Assembly (NCBI RefSeq): GCF_900111145.1
Contig: NZ_FOIR01000004.1
Coordinates: 124,001-188,000 of the forward strand
Direction of reading: 5' to 3'
DNA: 64,000 nucleotides
Source: Roseivirga pacifica
GTDB lineage: Bacteria; Bacteroidota; Bacteroidia; Cytophagales; Cyclobacteriaceae
The notes below the pieces were generated by a model that ran no database searches, was not told where the DNA came from, and saw nothing but the letters and a program-made list of their open reading frames with translations. The position numbers and the translations under genes were made by a program. Shown piece after piece: positions 25,835-34,881 of this stretch (positions within the stretch are counted from its first letter, which is position 1; each line of letters opens with the position of its first letter).

Positions 25835-28195
25835 ATGCTAAAATCTTACCTTATCACCACGCTAAGGACGATTCGAAAAAGCCCGCTTTCGTCTTTTATT
25901 AATATTTTTGGACTAGCCGTAGGCTTAGGCGTAGCCATTATGGTTTACGCCTTTCTCGATTTAGACCTCGGCACCGACCAGTTCCACGAAAATAGAGAGG
26001 AGATTTTTCTTTCTACTTCCTTCTTAGAACGAAGCGGAGAGATAGCCCAGCATGGTGTAACCCCAGCACCATACGCAGAAGTGCTTCGTAACGACTTTCC
26101 TCAGATTGAACGCGTGGTCCGCATTGAAAGAAGAACAGGTATTCTAAAAAATGGGCTGAGCGTTTTTAACGAAACCTTCACATTTACCGACCCTGGCTTT
26201 TTAGACATGTTCACCTTCCCGCTGGCCAGCGGAAACAAGGCTGCACTCAATCAGCCCAACAAAATCATTTTGAGTCATCAAACGGCCATCAAGTATTTTG
26301 GGGATAAAAACCCTGTTGGTGAGGCCATGACTTTCGATTTTGAATCGAAAAAATACACCTTTGAAGTGGCCGGAGTAGCCAAGCCTTTCCCAAGAAAGAG
26401 CAGTCTTCAATTTAGCGTTTTGGTAAACTTTGAGCAGCTAGAGCTCATCGATTCGGACTACGCACTTTCCGACTGGAGTCATTTTTTAGATGGTGTATTT
26501 ATTCAGGTGAAAGATGCTGCTGCCGTAGATCAGATCCTTTCTCAAACTGGACAATATGTAAGTGTTCAAAATGAGGTGCAGAAAGATTGGCCAGCAACCA
26601 GCTTTGGCTTTATGCCTTGGACGAGGCTGTTTATCGAAGGGGAGAACCTAAGAAGCAGAATTACCGGGCAGGGCGATTCCCTCGCCAGAAAAATTTTGGT
26701 GATTATAGCTTCCTTTGTGCTGGTACTAGCCATCTTCAATTACATTAACATCGCTATAGTATCTGCCACCAAAAGATTGAAAGAAATTGGTGTTCGAAAA
26801 GTTATGGGCGGCACACGCAAATCCCTGATCTTCCAATTTTTAACCGAAAATATAGTCCTTACACTGCTTGCACTCATTTTTGGCTTTGTATTGGCGGTTA
26901 CACTCCTTATCCCGGGCTTCGACCAGCTATTCGATATTGGTTTAGACTTTAACATGAACCAGCCCGAACTCTGGCTCTTTCTATTCATTTTAGTGGTATT
27001 TACTGGCTTGGCCTCTGGAGCCTACCCTGCCCTTTATATTTCCAACTTTAGTGCGGTTAACATATTCCGTGGTAGGCTCAAGTTTGGCGGCAAAAACAAC
27101 CTCACAAAAGCTTTTCTCACTTTTCAATATATACTGGCCATTATTGCCATTGTGGGGGGCATACTTTTTACCCAAAATACAGCCTATCAAAAACAGCGCG
27201 ATTGGGGTTACGATCAGCAAAGTACACTTGGTGCTTTCATTAATAATTCGGACGAGATCATCCAGTTAAAAAACCGTATGGAACAACACCCTTCGGTTGA
27301 TCTGCTTGCACCAGCCAAGAATAACCTTGCGCGTTCGACCACCAGCCATATTATAGAAGTGCTTGATGAAAAGCATGACATTGCTACTTTGGAAGTTGGC
27401 CCGAACTACATCGAAACAATGGGTCTGAACCTACTAGAAGGTAGAAGCTTAGAGGAAAACAGAGCAACGGATTTTCAGAATGTACTGGTAAATGAGCAAC
27501 TGGCCGCGGTTCTAAATCCTAATGGAGCCATCGGAGAGCAGTTTAAAATCGATAGCCTGAATTACACCGTAATTGGTGTAGTAGAGGATTTTCATCAATG
27601 GTCATTCTTTGATGAAATAGAACCCATGATGATTAAACTCGCTAAAGAAGAAGATTATCAATACCTGATGATGCAGGTAAACGCAAGCAACCTTAAGCGC
27701 ACTTATGAAGACTTAAAGGCCACTTGGACTGAATTGTTTCCCGATAAACCATTCAATGGGTTTTATCAAGAGGCGGAACTCGATTGGTACTTTCAGACCA
27801 TAGACGGGCATGGCAAACTAATGCGCTATGTAGCCTTTATTTGCATTATCCTTTCTTGCCTTGGACTATATGGCTTGGTGTCGCTGAATGTAGCCAGCCG
27901 CACCAAAGAATTTAGCATTCGAAAGGCGCTAGGTGCCACACTTAAAAACCTCATTTTAGTGATCAACAAACAGTTTGTGCTGTTTTTGTTGATTGCGCTT
28001 TGCTTAGGCTTACCCATCAGCTATTTACTGCTATCAACGATGTTCGATGCGGTTTATGCCTTCTACAAACCGATTACAATCCTTCCATTTATAGTCGCAC
28101 TCGTAATGGTGGTGCTCATGGTTTTCATTACGGTTTCTTCATTGGTTAAAAAAGTAATGACCACCAGCCCTACAGAAGGTTTGAGGAGTGAATAA
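25835..28195 (+). CDS. FtsX-type ABC transporter permease (MacB-like)
   Basis: 786 residues with the usual Bacteroidota layout: N-terminal MLKSYLITTLRTIRKSPLSSFINIFGLAVGLGVAIMVYAF with the first membrane helix, a MacB periplasmic core, and three helices with an FtsX domain (KRLKEIGVRKVMGGTRKSLIFQFLTENIVL). A second core and a second FtsX domain (TKEFSIRKALGATLKNLI) follow. Such proteins work with a LolD-type ATPase in mechanotransmission or lipoprotein and substrate release. No ATPase gene is adjacent; the stand-alone ATPase at 5717-6430 is one possible partner. Confidence 0.93.
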   Translation: MLKSYLITTLRTIRKSPLSSFINIFGLAVGLGVAIMVYAFLDLDLGTDQFHENREEIFLSTSFLERSGEIAQHGVTPAPYAEVLRNDFPQIERVVRIERRTGILKNGLSVFNETFTFTDPGFLDMFTFPLASGNKAALNQPNKIILSHQTAIKYFGDKNPVGEAMTFDFESKKYTFEVAGVAKPFPRKSSLQFSVLVNFEQLELIDSDYALSDWSHFLDGVFIQVKDAAAVDQILSQTGQYVSVQNEVQKDWPATSFGFMPWTRLFIEGENLRSRITGQGDSLARKILVIIASFVLVLAIFNYINIAIVSATKRLKEIGVRKVMGGTRKSLIFQFLTENIVLTLLALIFGFVLAVTLLIPGFDQLFDIGLDFNMNQPELWLFLFILVVFTGLASGAYPALYISNFSAVNIFRGRLKFGGKNNLTKAFLTFQYILAIIAIVGGILFTQNTAYQKQRDWGYDQQSTLGAFINNSDEIIQLKNRMEQHPSVDLLAPAKNNLARSTTSHIIEVLDEKHDIATLEVGPNYIETMGLNLLEGRSLEENRATDFQNVLVNEQLAAVLNPNGAIGEQFKIDSLNYTVIGVVEDFHQWSFFDEIEPMMIKLAKEEDYQYLMMQVNASNLKRTYEDLKATWTELFPDKPFNGFYQEAELDWYFQTIDGHGKLMRYVAFICIILSCLGLYGLVSLNVASRTKEFSIRKALGATLKNLILVINKQFVLFLLIALCLGLPISYLLLSTMFDAVYAFYKPITILPFIVALVMVVLMVFITVSSLVKKVMTTSPTEGLRSE

Positions 28196-28207
28196 ATAGT
28201 TTTTAAA

Positions 28208-28234
28208 AGAGATTGAAGACAATTAATAATCTCT
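28208..28234 (-). terminator. Possible terminator of the Pel-like operon
   Basis: AGAGATT (28208-28214) and AATCTCT (28228-28234) form a 7-base stem overlapping the stop of the minus-strand gene. On the minus strand the stem is followed by TTTTAAAAACT. The stem is AT-rich and the loop is 13 bases, so it would be a moderate terminator. It lies between convergent genes and could serve both. Confidence 0.4.
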
Positions 28235-31200
28235 CGGTTTATACTTATAAGGCTTTCTTCTTCTAAAATAATGTTTCAAACCAATTTGAAATCCATTAGA
28301 GTAATAGAGCGCCTGATTAAAGAATTCAAACTGACCTGTAACATAGGTAAACTCTTTAATAGGAAAACCGAAGTTACCAGTAAGTCTAAGAAAACTATCG
28401 GTGTATGAATCCAAGAAATACCCTCCTTCTATTCGAGCATAGAGTTTTTTGGTCTGGTCTTCTCCGTATGTCCAGGCGAAACCACCTCCTCCATACACTC
28501 TATTATCTATCATCCAGAAAGGATTTCCGTTTTCTTGTACGGTATTGGCTGTAGAACCAAACACCTCTGCAAAAGGAGAAAATCTTGACTTATGGTCTCT
28601 GTTAAAGTTGAAATAGGCACGCCCCGTAACAGCGAGTTCTAGGGCTCCTGTGGTGTAATGCGTACCCACAGCCGACCCTGAAAGCTGCAAAAACTTATCA
28701 TAGCCAGTTTCATAATAGCCTACTAACTCGCCCCAATAAATTTCTTTGCTAATAGCAGGCCCAGTTTTTACCGGAGCATAATTGTAGGTAATAGATTTAA
28801 AACTCTTGGCCCCAGACTTTGAAATACCCGCCCCAAAATGGAAGAAGGTATTAGAAACATCGTCTTGCATTAAGCCGGCAGTTGCATGAAAAATGGGCTT
28901 ATCGGTATTTTCTCTGGTTTGATAGCGATAGCTCAAACCATACAGACTATGATCAATATTATCTGGATCGGGTACGTCAAGCACCAAGTCGGAAACAGCG
29001 CTGTAGTTTACCGAAAAACTATGCTGATTCAATTTCTTGGTTTTGGTGTGATAAAGTAGCGAACTCTCCCACACCGACTGATTGAAGTTATCCTCCACAA
29101 AGCTCGTTATAGCCTCAATAGCATCATTCTCTGCGTACCTCAAATCTCTTTCTATTCGCCTCAATGTATCGGCATAAAACAGACTTGGTGTATTAACGAT
29201 AAGGTATTTCTGCACATCAGGCTCAAAGTAAATCACATCTGGATTCAAACGCTTTCTGAAGTTTTCCTTCTCCTCTACTTCTGCCATTTCTTCAGCAATC
29301 AGCGCTCCTTTTTCGTAAGCGCCAACATCGTAAAATGTGTTACTCACAAAACGCATTGGCTCAACATCATTCGGGTTCTGTTGGTGATACTCCTTGTAAA
29401 CAGACTCCATTTTGTTATAAGCTTCTAAATCGGCCCACCATTGCAGTTTCATCATTATGGATGCCTCACTAGCATAGTCAGCCCAAAGTAGTGCCTGCTG
29501 AATATCTCCTTCATCGGAAAAAGCATACATTATACTATTCGCAAAGTTGTGCAACAGCGGATAGTCCTTAGGCTGCTTTCTATCCAACTCCGTAGTCAAT
29601 AGTTCGGGCTTAAAATCGATGAGGTATTTGATATACAATGCATATGCTTCGGCCGAAGGCCCCATTTCATTTAGCCTTAGTAAGATTTGCTCAATACTAG
29701 ACTGATATTGATTGTCGTAGAAATAAGTTAAATACTCATTGATCATACCCAGATTAGTTGGGTCCGCTTTAATTTGCCGGTAAAGCCAACGCTCGTTAAG
29801 CACTTCATTCGGATAAGATTCTTGCTCTAGGTAATGGACTAGATAAGCCAACGCAAGCGACTCGGACCTTTCTGAATAAACCTCTTCTAGGTAGCTCCAT
29901 ACTTCTAGTGGTTTTTCTTGGTAAGCCAAATAAGTGCTATAACGGTTGAATGTCGCGGTGTCCAGTGCTGCTTGCTCATTTAGTCTTTTGTAAAGCAAGT
30001 CGGTAGCAGCCTGCAAATTCTCATTTGCCACATACCATTCTACCGAGTCGGTAACTACTTCAGGCGCTTCAACCACAAATACTTCTTCGGAAACGACAGC
30101 ACCTGTTAGCAGTTCTTCTCTTTCAGCATAATAATCTGCTCTAGCCTCTGCAACCATACCATAAACATCCTCTAGGCTAAAAATAGGATTAGCCAACAAA
30201 CGGTCGCCACTATCAAATACAAGCTCAGGCTGATTGGTTCTAATGGTTATAAGTGAACCTTCAAAAAATGGAGTTTTTGAATATGAGAGCCCTTTTTCTT
30301 CCAATGTGGTTTGAACACGCTGTTCGTTCTGCTTAGCCACATACATTTTCCAAAAGAAATTGCGATTGCTCCACTTGTTACTACTCACTTTGCTTACCGA
30401 CAAATTCGCACCAGATTGCTCATATAAGTATTTCGTCTTGCGCCAGTCTTCCGTCACTTTAGCGGCATCTGTAACGCGCATAAATCGCTGCGATGGATAT
30501 AGTTTAACGTATTCTGCTAGGTACTCTTCCCACTGTGGCAACATACCTTTTTTGCCATCAACAGTGGCTTTCCAATGTAGGTTATCCTTGTTCCTAAATT
30601 CAAAATCACCCGCAGTTGTGCTATTAGGGTCAGGGGTTTGGAAAACATCATCAGGGTGAATAAAGTGCGACCAAATTCCTGTAAAAAGCTGTAAAGAACG
30701 ATGCGTGTACCGCTTAAGATCGTTAAACGTGTAACCACTGGTAACCCGTGGAAAATCAAAGAATCTTGCTTCATACGGATCAACATCGTACTCCCGATCA
30801 CCACCTTCCCATAGCTCGCCATCGTAAGTACTGGCCATATATCTTAGTTCAGGCATTGCCTGCGCCAGATTAGCCAAACCAGTGCTATCTATGTAGTTTG
30901 AAGGCGGCACATAACTAGTAGGGAACTTACCAAAACCATTAACACGCCACTTCTTTCTTACGGCCTCCAGGGCATCTTGAATATTCTCTGGTTTCTCCCA
31001 TACCTGCTTAAGCAGCGACTCATGGTTATAGCCATGGAAGGCCAGTTCAAACTGATTCTGAAGGGTTTGACTAGTCATCCAATCGGCACCCACTACCTGC
31101 TTGCCTTGGCGCTTAGTTTTATAAAGGTTCCACTCATGAAAAGTGAAAGGAGGCTCTTTAAGCTGATCATAGTTAAAACATGGGTAGGCAGTGTACGGAA

Positions 31201-32086
31201 GACTAAATTTCTCAGACAAACGAAGCATGTCTGGCCACCAAACATTCATAACAAACTCAGCCTGATTAATTCCATACTCAGACTTTATAGGTTCCATTTC
31301 CATATCATAGAGCGGACTTGGAAAGTCATCTATGTATATGGCACTTACATTGGCTATGGGAAACTGTACACCTTCTAAGCCCCTCAGAGCAGCGGCAAAC
31401 AATAGTCCCCTGTCTTGCTTCTCGAATGGAATATTGGTATTAAAATGAATCACTCTACCATTCCCAATTCTTTGCTCCAAAATCACTGGGTAGTCTGGGT
31501 TGTTTATAGCAGTAGCTAATACTTTCAATGCAGGTGAGAACTGCGCTGCTTGGAATCCGAAATTTTGCTTTTTTGGATAAATAGCCCTGCCCTTCATTCC
31601 CGGCAGCAAATCTGAATTAAAGCGAATACCTGCAGCTTCAACATCGTAACTAAAATTCGTATCTGGCTTTAAACCAGAAAGAAAACCTGCTTTTTGATCT
31701 TCGTTTAAGCTAGGAAAAACGAGCGTACCTCCTTTGGCTACAAAAGCAATCAATGCTTCTTTCACATCGGTTTTGAGGCCCTCTGTACCATTGATGAAAA
31801 TCACCCGATTGCTGCTTTCAAAGCTTTTGCTGCTATTTACCTGTGTAATGGAGCGCTCTTGGTAGGGAATACTGGTATAGTCGAATGCTTTCGAAAGCAA
31901 ATCTGCCGTACTTTGAGACAAAGGGTGCTCGTTATCAACAATATAGGTCACTAATGCACCTACGCCTCCATCTGCTTTTTCCAAACTGGCATCGTCATCC
32001 TGGTTGGAAGTACAAGCGAACAAGGCAAACACCAATAGGCCCAACAAGCTTCTGACTGGAGTATTATTTTTCTCTCTTTCTATCAA
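28223..32086 (-). CDS. PelA/PelB-like fusion: deacetylase, helical repeats, outer-membrane barrel
   Basis: 1287 residues; the start is TTG at 32086, since no ATG precedes the signal sequence. A lipobox (LFAC, Cys25) follows a hydrophobic stretch. Residues ~40-240 are a flavodoxin-like DUF2194/PelA-type region. Residues ~245-560 look like a polysaccharide deacetylase: YIDDFPSP (251-258, metal Asp), HGYNHES (351-357, HxxxH) and HFIHPDD (474-480). Residues ~660-960 are helical repeats of TPR character. Residues ~1020-1287 are aromatic-edged alternating strands ending KPRDY, most like an outer-membrane barrel. PelA (modification) and PelB (TPR plus barrel) are separate in Pseudomonas. It is the last gene of the operon. 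Confidence 0.75.
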   Translation of the reverse strand: MIEREKNNTPVRSLLGLLVFALFACTSNQDDDASLEKADGGVGALVTYIVDNEHPLSQSTADLLSKAFDYTSIPYQERSITQVNSSKSFESSNRVIFINGTEGLKTDVKEALIAFVAKGGTLVFPSLNEDQKAGFLSGLKPDTNFSYDVEAAGIRFNSDLLPGMKGRAIYPKKQNFGFQAAQFSPALKVLATAINNPDYPVILEQRIGNGRVIHFNTNIPFEKQDRGLLFAAALRGLEGVQFPIANVSAIYIDDFPSPLYDMEMEPIKSEYGINQAEFVMNVWWPDMLRLSEKFSLPYTAYPCFNYDQLKEPPFTFHEWNLYKTKRQGKQVVGADWMTSQTLQNQFELAFHGYNHESLLKQVWEKPENIQDALEAVRKKWRVNGFGKFPTSYVPPSNYIDSTGLANLAQAMPELRYMASTYDGELWEGGDREYDVDPYEARFFDFPRVTSGYTFNDLKRYTHRSLQLFTGIWSHFIHPDDVFQTPDPNSTTAGDFEFRNKDNLHWKATVDGKKGMLPQWEEYLAEYVKLYPSQRFMRVTDAAKVTEDWRKTKYLYEQSGANLSVSKVSSNKWSNRNFFWKMYVAKQNEQRVQTTLEEKGLSYSKTPFFEGSLITIRTNQPELVFDSGDRLLANPIFSLEDVYGMVAEARADYYAEREELLTGAVVSEEVFVVEAPEVVTDSVEWYVANENLQAATDLLYKRLNEQAALDTATFNRYSTYLAYQEKPLEVWSYLEEVYSERSESLALAYLVHYLEQESYPNEVLNERWLYRQIKADPTNLGMINEYLTYFYDNQYQSSIEQILLRLNEMGPSAEAYALYIKYLIDFKPELLTTELDRKQPKDYPLLHNFANSIMYAFSDEGDIQQALLWADYASEASIMMKLQWWADLEAYNKMESVYKEYHQQNPNDVEPMRFVSNTFYDVGAYEKGALIAEEMAEVEEKENFRKRLNPDVIYFEPDVQKYLIVNTPSLFYADTLRRIERDLRYAENDAIEAITSFVEDNFNQSVWESSLLYHTKTKKLNQHSFSVNYSAVSDLVLDVPDPDNIDHSLYGLSYRYQTRENTDKPIFHATAGLMQDDVSNTFFHFGAGISKSGAKSFKSITYNYAPVKTGPAISKEIYWGELVGYYETGYDKFLQLSGSAVGTHYTTGALELAVTGRAYFNFNRDHKSRFSPFAEVFGSTANTVQENGNPFWMIDNRVYGGGGFAWTYGEDQTKKLYARIEGGYFLDSYTDSFLRLTGNFGFPIKEFTYVTGQFEFFNQALYYSNGFQIGLKHYFRRRKPYKYKPRDY

Positions 32087-34059
32087 AGTAACTCGCTAAG
32101 TTTTGCTTGGCTCGGGTTATTTACTATCTCGTAAACTTTTAAATCGCCCTTATCGAAAAACAGCCTAACAGTTCGACCATTACTCTCAAAGGCCTTTAGC
32201 TGACCATCAACCCGCTGCAATAAGCTTTCATCAATTGGCACCTTACCGGCAAACTCTGACGGCACGCTGTCATAAACAAAAACCAAAAGGCTGTTAGGAA
32301 TAATGTATTCCGTGTTCTGTCTTAAGAACTCCTTATCTTCCTTATTGGCAAAATAAACCGAGTCCCTTTGCGGGTAAGTTTCCACAAAATCTTCGTAAGA
32401 AATAAAGTTGTGAGACCCACGGCTCATTGGCTGCATGGTGTTGGCGTTAATCACCGCAAAGCCATAAGGAATAAAGCCATCGTGAATCTTCTGATAGGCC
32501 TCCAATATATCTTTGCTGAGAATATTATCGTTCTGATTAACCCTAGTAAATAATGTCTGCTGGCTATAGAAAGCACCGGCAATAAAGCCCATGAAAAGCA
32601 ATGGGGCAGAAAGCTTATCTGGTATTTCGATATGACGTACACCAGTATTGAAGAAGTAGTAAATAATGTAAAATGCCAACCCGATAGAGCAGGCTATGAA
32701 TATTGGTAACACCTCGTTAAACAGGTCTATATCGAAAAAACCAAGGTCAAGGCGGCTAAGCAGAATAAGCCCGTTTACGTAAATAATAAACATGAGCGGA
32801 CTGGCCCATTTTACACTCTTTTTCGAAAAGAGAACAGCCATAACTACCACACTTACTAACGAAATAACCTGAAAGGACAGAATTAAATAGCTATAAGAAA
32901 AGAGTAGATTATCTGTGGTTGTTGTGGCCGATACCGACAGCAAATTGCTCCTAAAGAACACCCAAAAGTCAACATCGTTTCGGTAGCATGCCAGCAAATA
33001 ATAGCTCATTATAACCGCTATGCTTATGGCATATGCACTAATTGCCTGCCAAAAGTACTTCCGATACTTTTTTCTGAGAAAAACCGCTGCCAAAACAAAA
33101 TAAGGAACCAGCAAGAAGAAATAGGTAAAGAAGTCGATTAAACCAATGGCTAAAAAGAGCATAAGCATACCAAAGAAATATGCCTTTGGTTGTGCCTGAT
33201 ATAGCTTCCAGGGTTTCCTAATAAATATCATGGCAGGCAAAAAGAAAGTGAAAGCCATGAAAGTACTCTTGTTGTGACTTATTTGAGGAATATTAATTGG
33301 CGCCAAATTAAAGAAGAGCGCAAATGCCAATGCGGCAATTAATGGAATGGTTACCAATGAGTTTGTCATGGCATCTACAAACCAAAAAATCACAAAGCAC
33401 AGCAGGAAAGCCTGAAAAAGCCCAAAAGACTCCAAGGCCATTTCTTTGCTTATCCCAGTAATCAAGGCATAAAAATTCATGAATGCCGCTTCGCCAGCCA
33501 GTGTCAATTGGTTATTGAACCAGCTTTGGTTTGATATATCGTTGATCAGCGATAGCTCTTCGAACCAACTTACTGATAGCTGAAAGCTATCGAACTGCAT
33601 AAGGTAAAAGCGCACTGTAACAGCGATAACACAAACGCCAACTGCAATATAGAAACCCGGTTTTACGCCAAATCGCTCTTTGTTAGAACCTTCAGAAACT
33701 TCAACTATAGAGTCCTTGTCCTCCACATTTTCAATTACTCTTATTAGTACAGATTTCCTTCTGCGCTCCCACATTCGCCAATTAAAGGCCAACCTGTTAA
33801 AGCCAACTAGCCTAAAGCAAAAGAACAACAGTAACAATAGTAGGCAGGTGAATAAATCGTAGCTATTTATCTGAACCAAGATGAATATTAGCACCAAAAC
33901 AATGCTTCCATAAAAGGCCCATAGGTTGCCCATGGCCTTCACTTGGTTACGAGACCGTTCCCCTTTAAAAATGAGCCTTTTCAGAATGTAGAGAAATAAT
34001 ACCCAGAGTAGTATTCTGAAAATGCCAAGAAACAAACTGTCGGTGTAAGGTATATTCAA
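32083..34059 (-). CDS. Polytopic membrane protein of the Pel-like operon
   Basis: 658 residues and roughly a dozen or more hydrophobic helices, with a charged loop near 105-135 (RVIENVEDKDSIVEVSEGSNKE) and a soluble C-terminal domain from about 510. The layout, with VSWFEELSLINDISNQSWFNNQLTLAGEAAFMN after an early helix, recalls GT-C type membrane glycosyltransferases, but I see no decisive motif. No GAF or GGDEF domain is visible, so it is not a PelD. Its start lies 3 bases after the stop of the GH114 gene, and its stop overlaps the TTG start of the next gene. Function unknown; probably polymer synthesis or export. Confidence 0.7.
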   Translation of the reverse strand: MNIPYTDSLFLGIFRILLWVLFLYILKRLIFKGERSRNQVKAMGNLWAFYGSIVLVLIFILVQINSYDLFTCLLLLLLFFCFRLVGFNRLAFNWRMWERRRKSVLIRVIENVEDKDSIVEVSEGSNKERFGVKPGFYIAVGVCVIAVTVRFYLMQFDSFQLSVSWFEELSLINDISNQSWFNNQLTLAGEAAFMNFYALITGISKEMALESFGLFQAFLLCFVIFWFVDAMTNSLVTIPLIAALAFALFFNLAPINIPQISHNKSTFMAFTFFLPAMIFIRKPWKLYQAQPKAYFFGMLMLFLAIGLIDFFTYFFLLVPYFVLAAVFLRKKYRKYFWQAISAYAISIAVIMSYYLLACYRNDVDFWVFFRSNLLSVSATTTTDNLLFSYSYLILSFQVISLVSVVVMAVLFSKKSVKWASPLMFIIYVNGLILLSRLDLGFFDIDLFNEVLPIFIACSIGLAFYIIYYFFNTGVRHIEIPDKLSAPLLFMGFIAGAFYSQQTLFTRVNQNDNILSKDILEAYQKIHDGFIPYGFAVINANTMQPMSRGSHNFISYEDFVETYPQRDSVYFANKEDKEFLRQNTEYIIPNSLLVFVYDSVPSEFAGKVPIDESLLQRVDGQLKAFESNGRTVRLFFDKGDLKVYEIVNNPSQAKLSELL

Positions 34060-34062
34060 CGC

Positions 34063-34881
34063 CTAATATTTTGGTATTTCAGCCAAATCGATTTTACCAA
34101 TAAAATAGTCCCAAGGCAGGTTCAATGCTTGATTCTTAACCCTGTTAGCCATTTTCTTTGTATTGGCATATTCAATCATAACTATCGATAAATCATACTG
34201 TTCATCAACTTCTGTAAGCTCTTTCACACGCTCATTAAACCCAGAAGTTTTTCTAAGCCTGTAAGCAGATTTTCCAAAATCGTAATCTGTCACCACAGAC
34301 TCCAAAGCAAGTGAACTCACATATGGAGCCGATTTAGGCAACAAGGCAATGCCAGAGTTTTGCATTAAATGTATGCCTGGAAACTGCTCAGTAATTTCTT
34401 TTAAAAGACTTACGTAATCATTGGCCTGATTGGAGCTTGGCCCCCACGGACCAAAAGCATCCACGGTATCCAAGAACAAACCATCAAAACCCTTTTCCCT
34501 TATTTTCTCTACCAAACCAAGCAGCGTTCTTTTTGTGGTAGAATCTCTCAGGTTCAGGTAGTAACTATCCCATATCTCATTCTTCCCCAAAGTTCTTTCT
34601 TTCAACAGGTCAAAGTAGTTTCTATTTGCACTTACCTCACCAAGGCTTATGTAGCCCAAAAGCAGCTCGTTCGACTCCTTCATGAGGCCAACATCAAAAC
34701 TGTTGAACTGTTCTGATTCGAGAATAACGTACTTGTAGTTTCGAACCGAATCGGGATTAATTTTTCCATAGCACACCAACACGGTACTGTTGATGCTCTC
34801 CTGACAGCTCAAGCCCGTAAATGAAAACAGGGCGAGCAAAGATGCGATGTGTTTAATAGGCCGCATAGTAGAAATAATCAA
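34063..34881 (-). CDS. GH114-family glycoside hydrolase lipoprotein, PelA hydrolase-like
   Basis: 272 residues from the ATG at 34881; the ATG at 34866 is equally good and overlaps pelG by fewer bases. The signal peptide ends FTGLSCQES, a lipobox. The fold matches GH114/endo-alpha-1,4-polygalactosaminidase TIM barrels: LLGYISLGEVSANR, KGFDGLFLDTVDAFG (catalytic-type Asp), HLMQNSG and SSLALESVVTDYDFG (candidate catalytic Glu). PelA of Pseudomonas carries this hydrolase fused to a deacetylase; here it is a separate lipoprotein, and the deacetylase is two genes downstream. Confidence 0.85.
   Translation of the reverse strand: MIISTMRPIKHIASLLALFSFTGLSCQESINSTVLVCYGKINPDSVRNYKYVILESEQFNSFDVGLMKESNELLLGYISLGEVSANRNYFDLLKERTLGKNEIWDSYYLNLRDSTTKRTLLGLVEKIREKGFDGLFLDTVDAFGPWGPSSNQANDYVSLLKEITEQFPGIHLMQNSGIALLPKSAPYVSSLALESVVTDYDFGKSAYRLRKTSGFNERVKELTEVDEQYDLSIVMIEYANTKKMANRVKNQALNLPWDYFIGKIDLAEIPKY

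Noticed and set aside
32083-34059. PelD-like cyclic-di-GMP receptor
   Set aside because: There are too many membrane helices, and no GAF/GGDEF-type domain or RxxD inhibitory site is visible.
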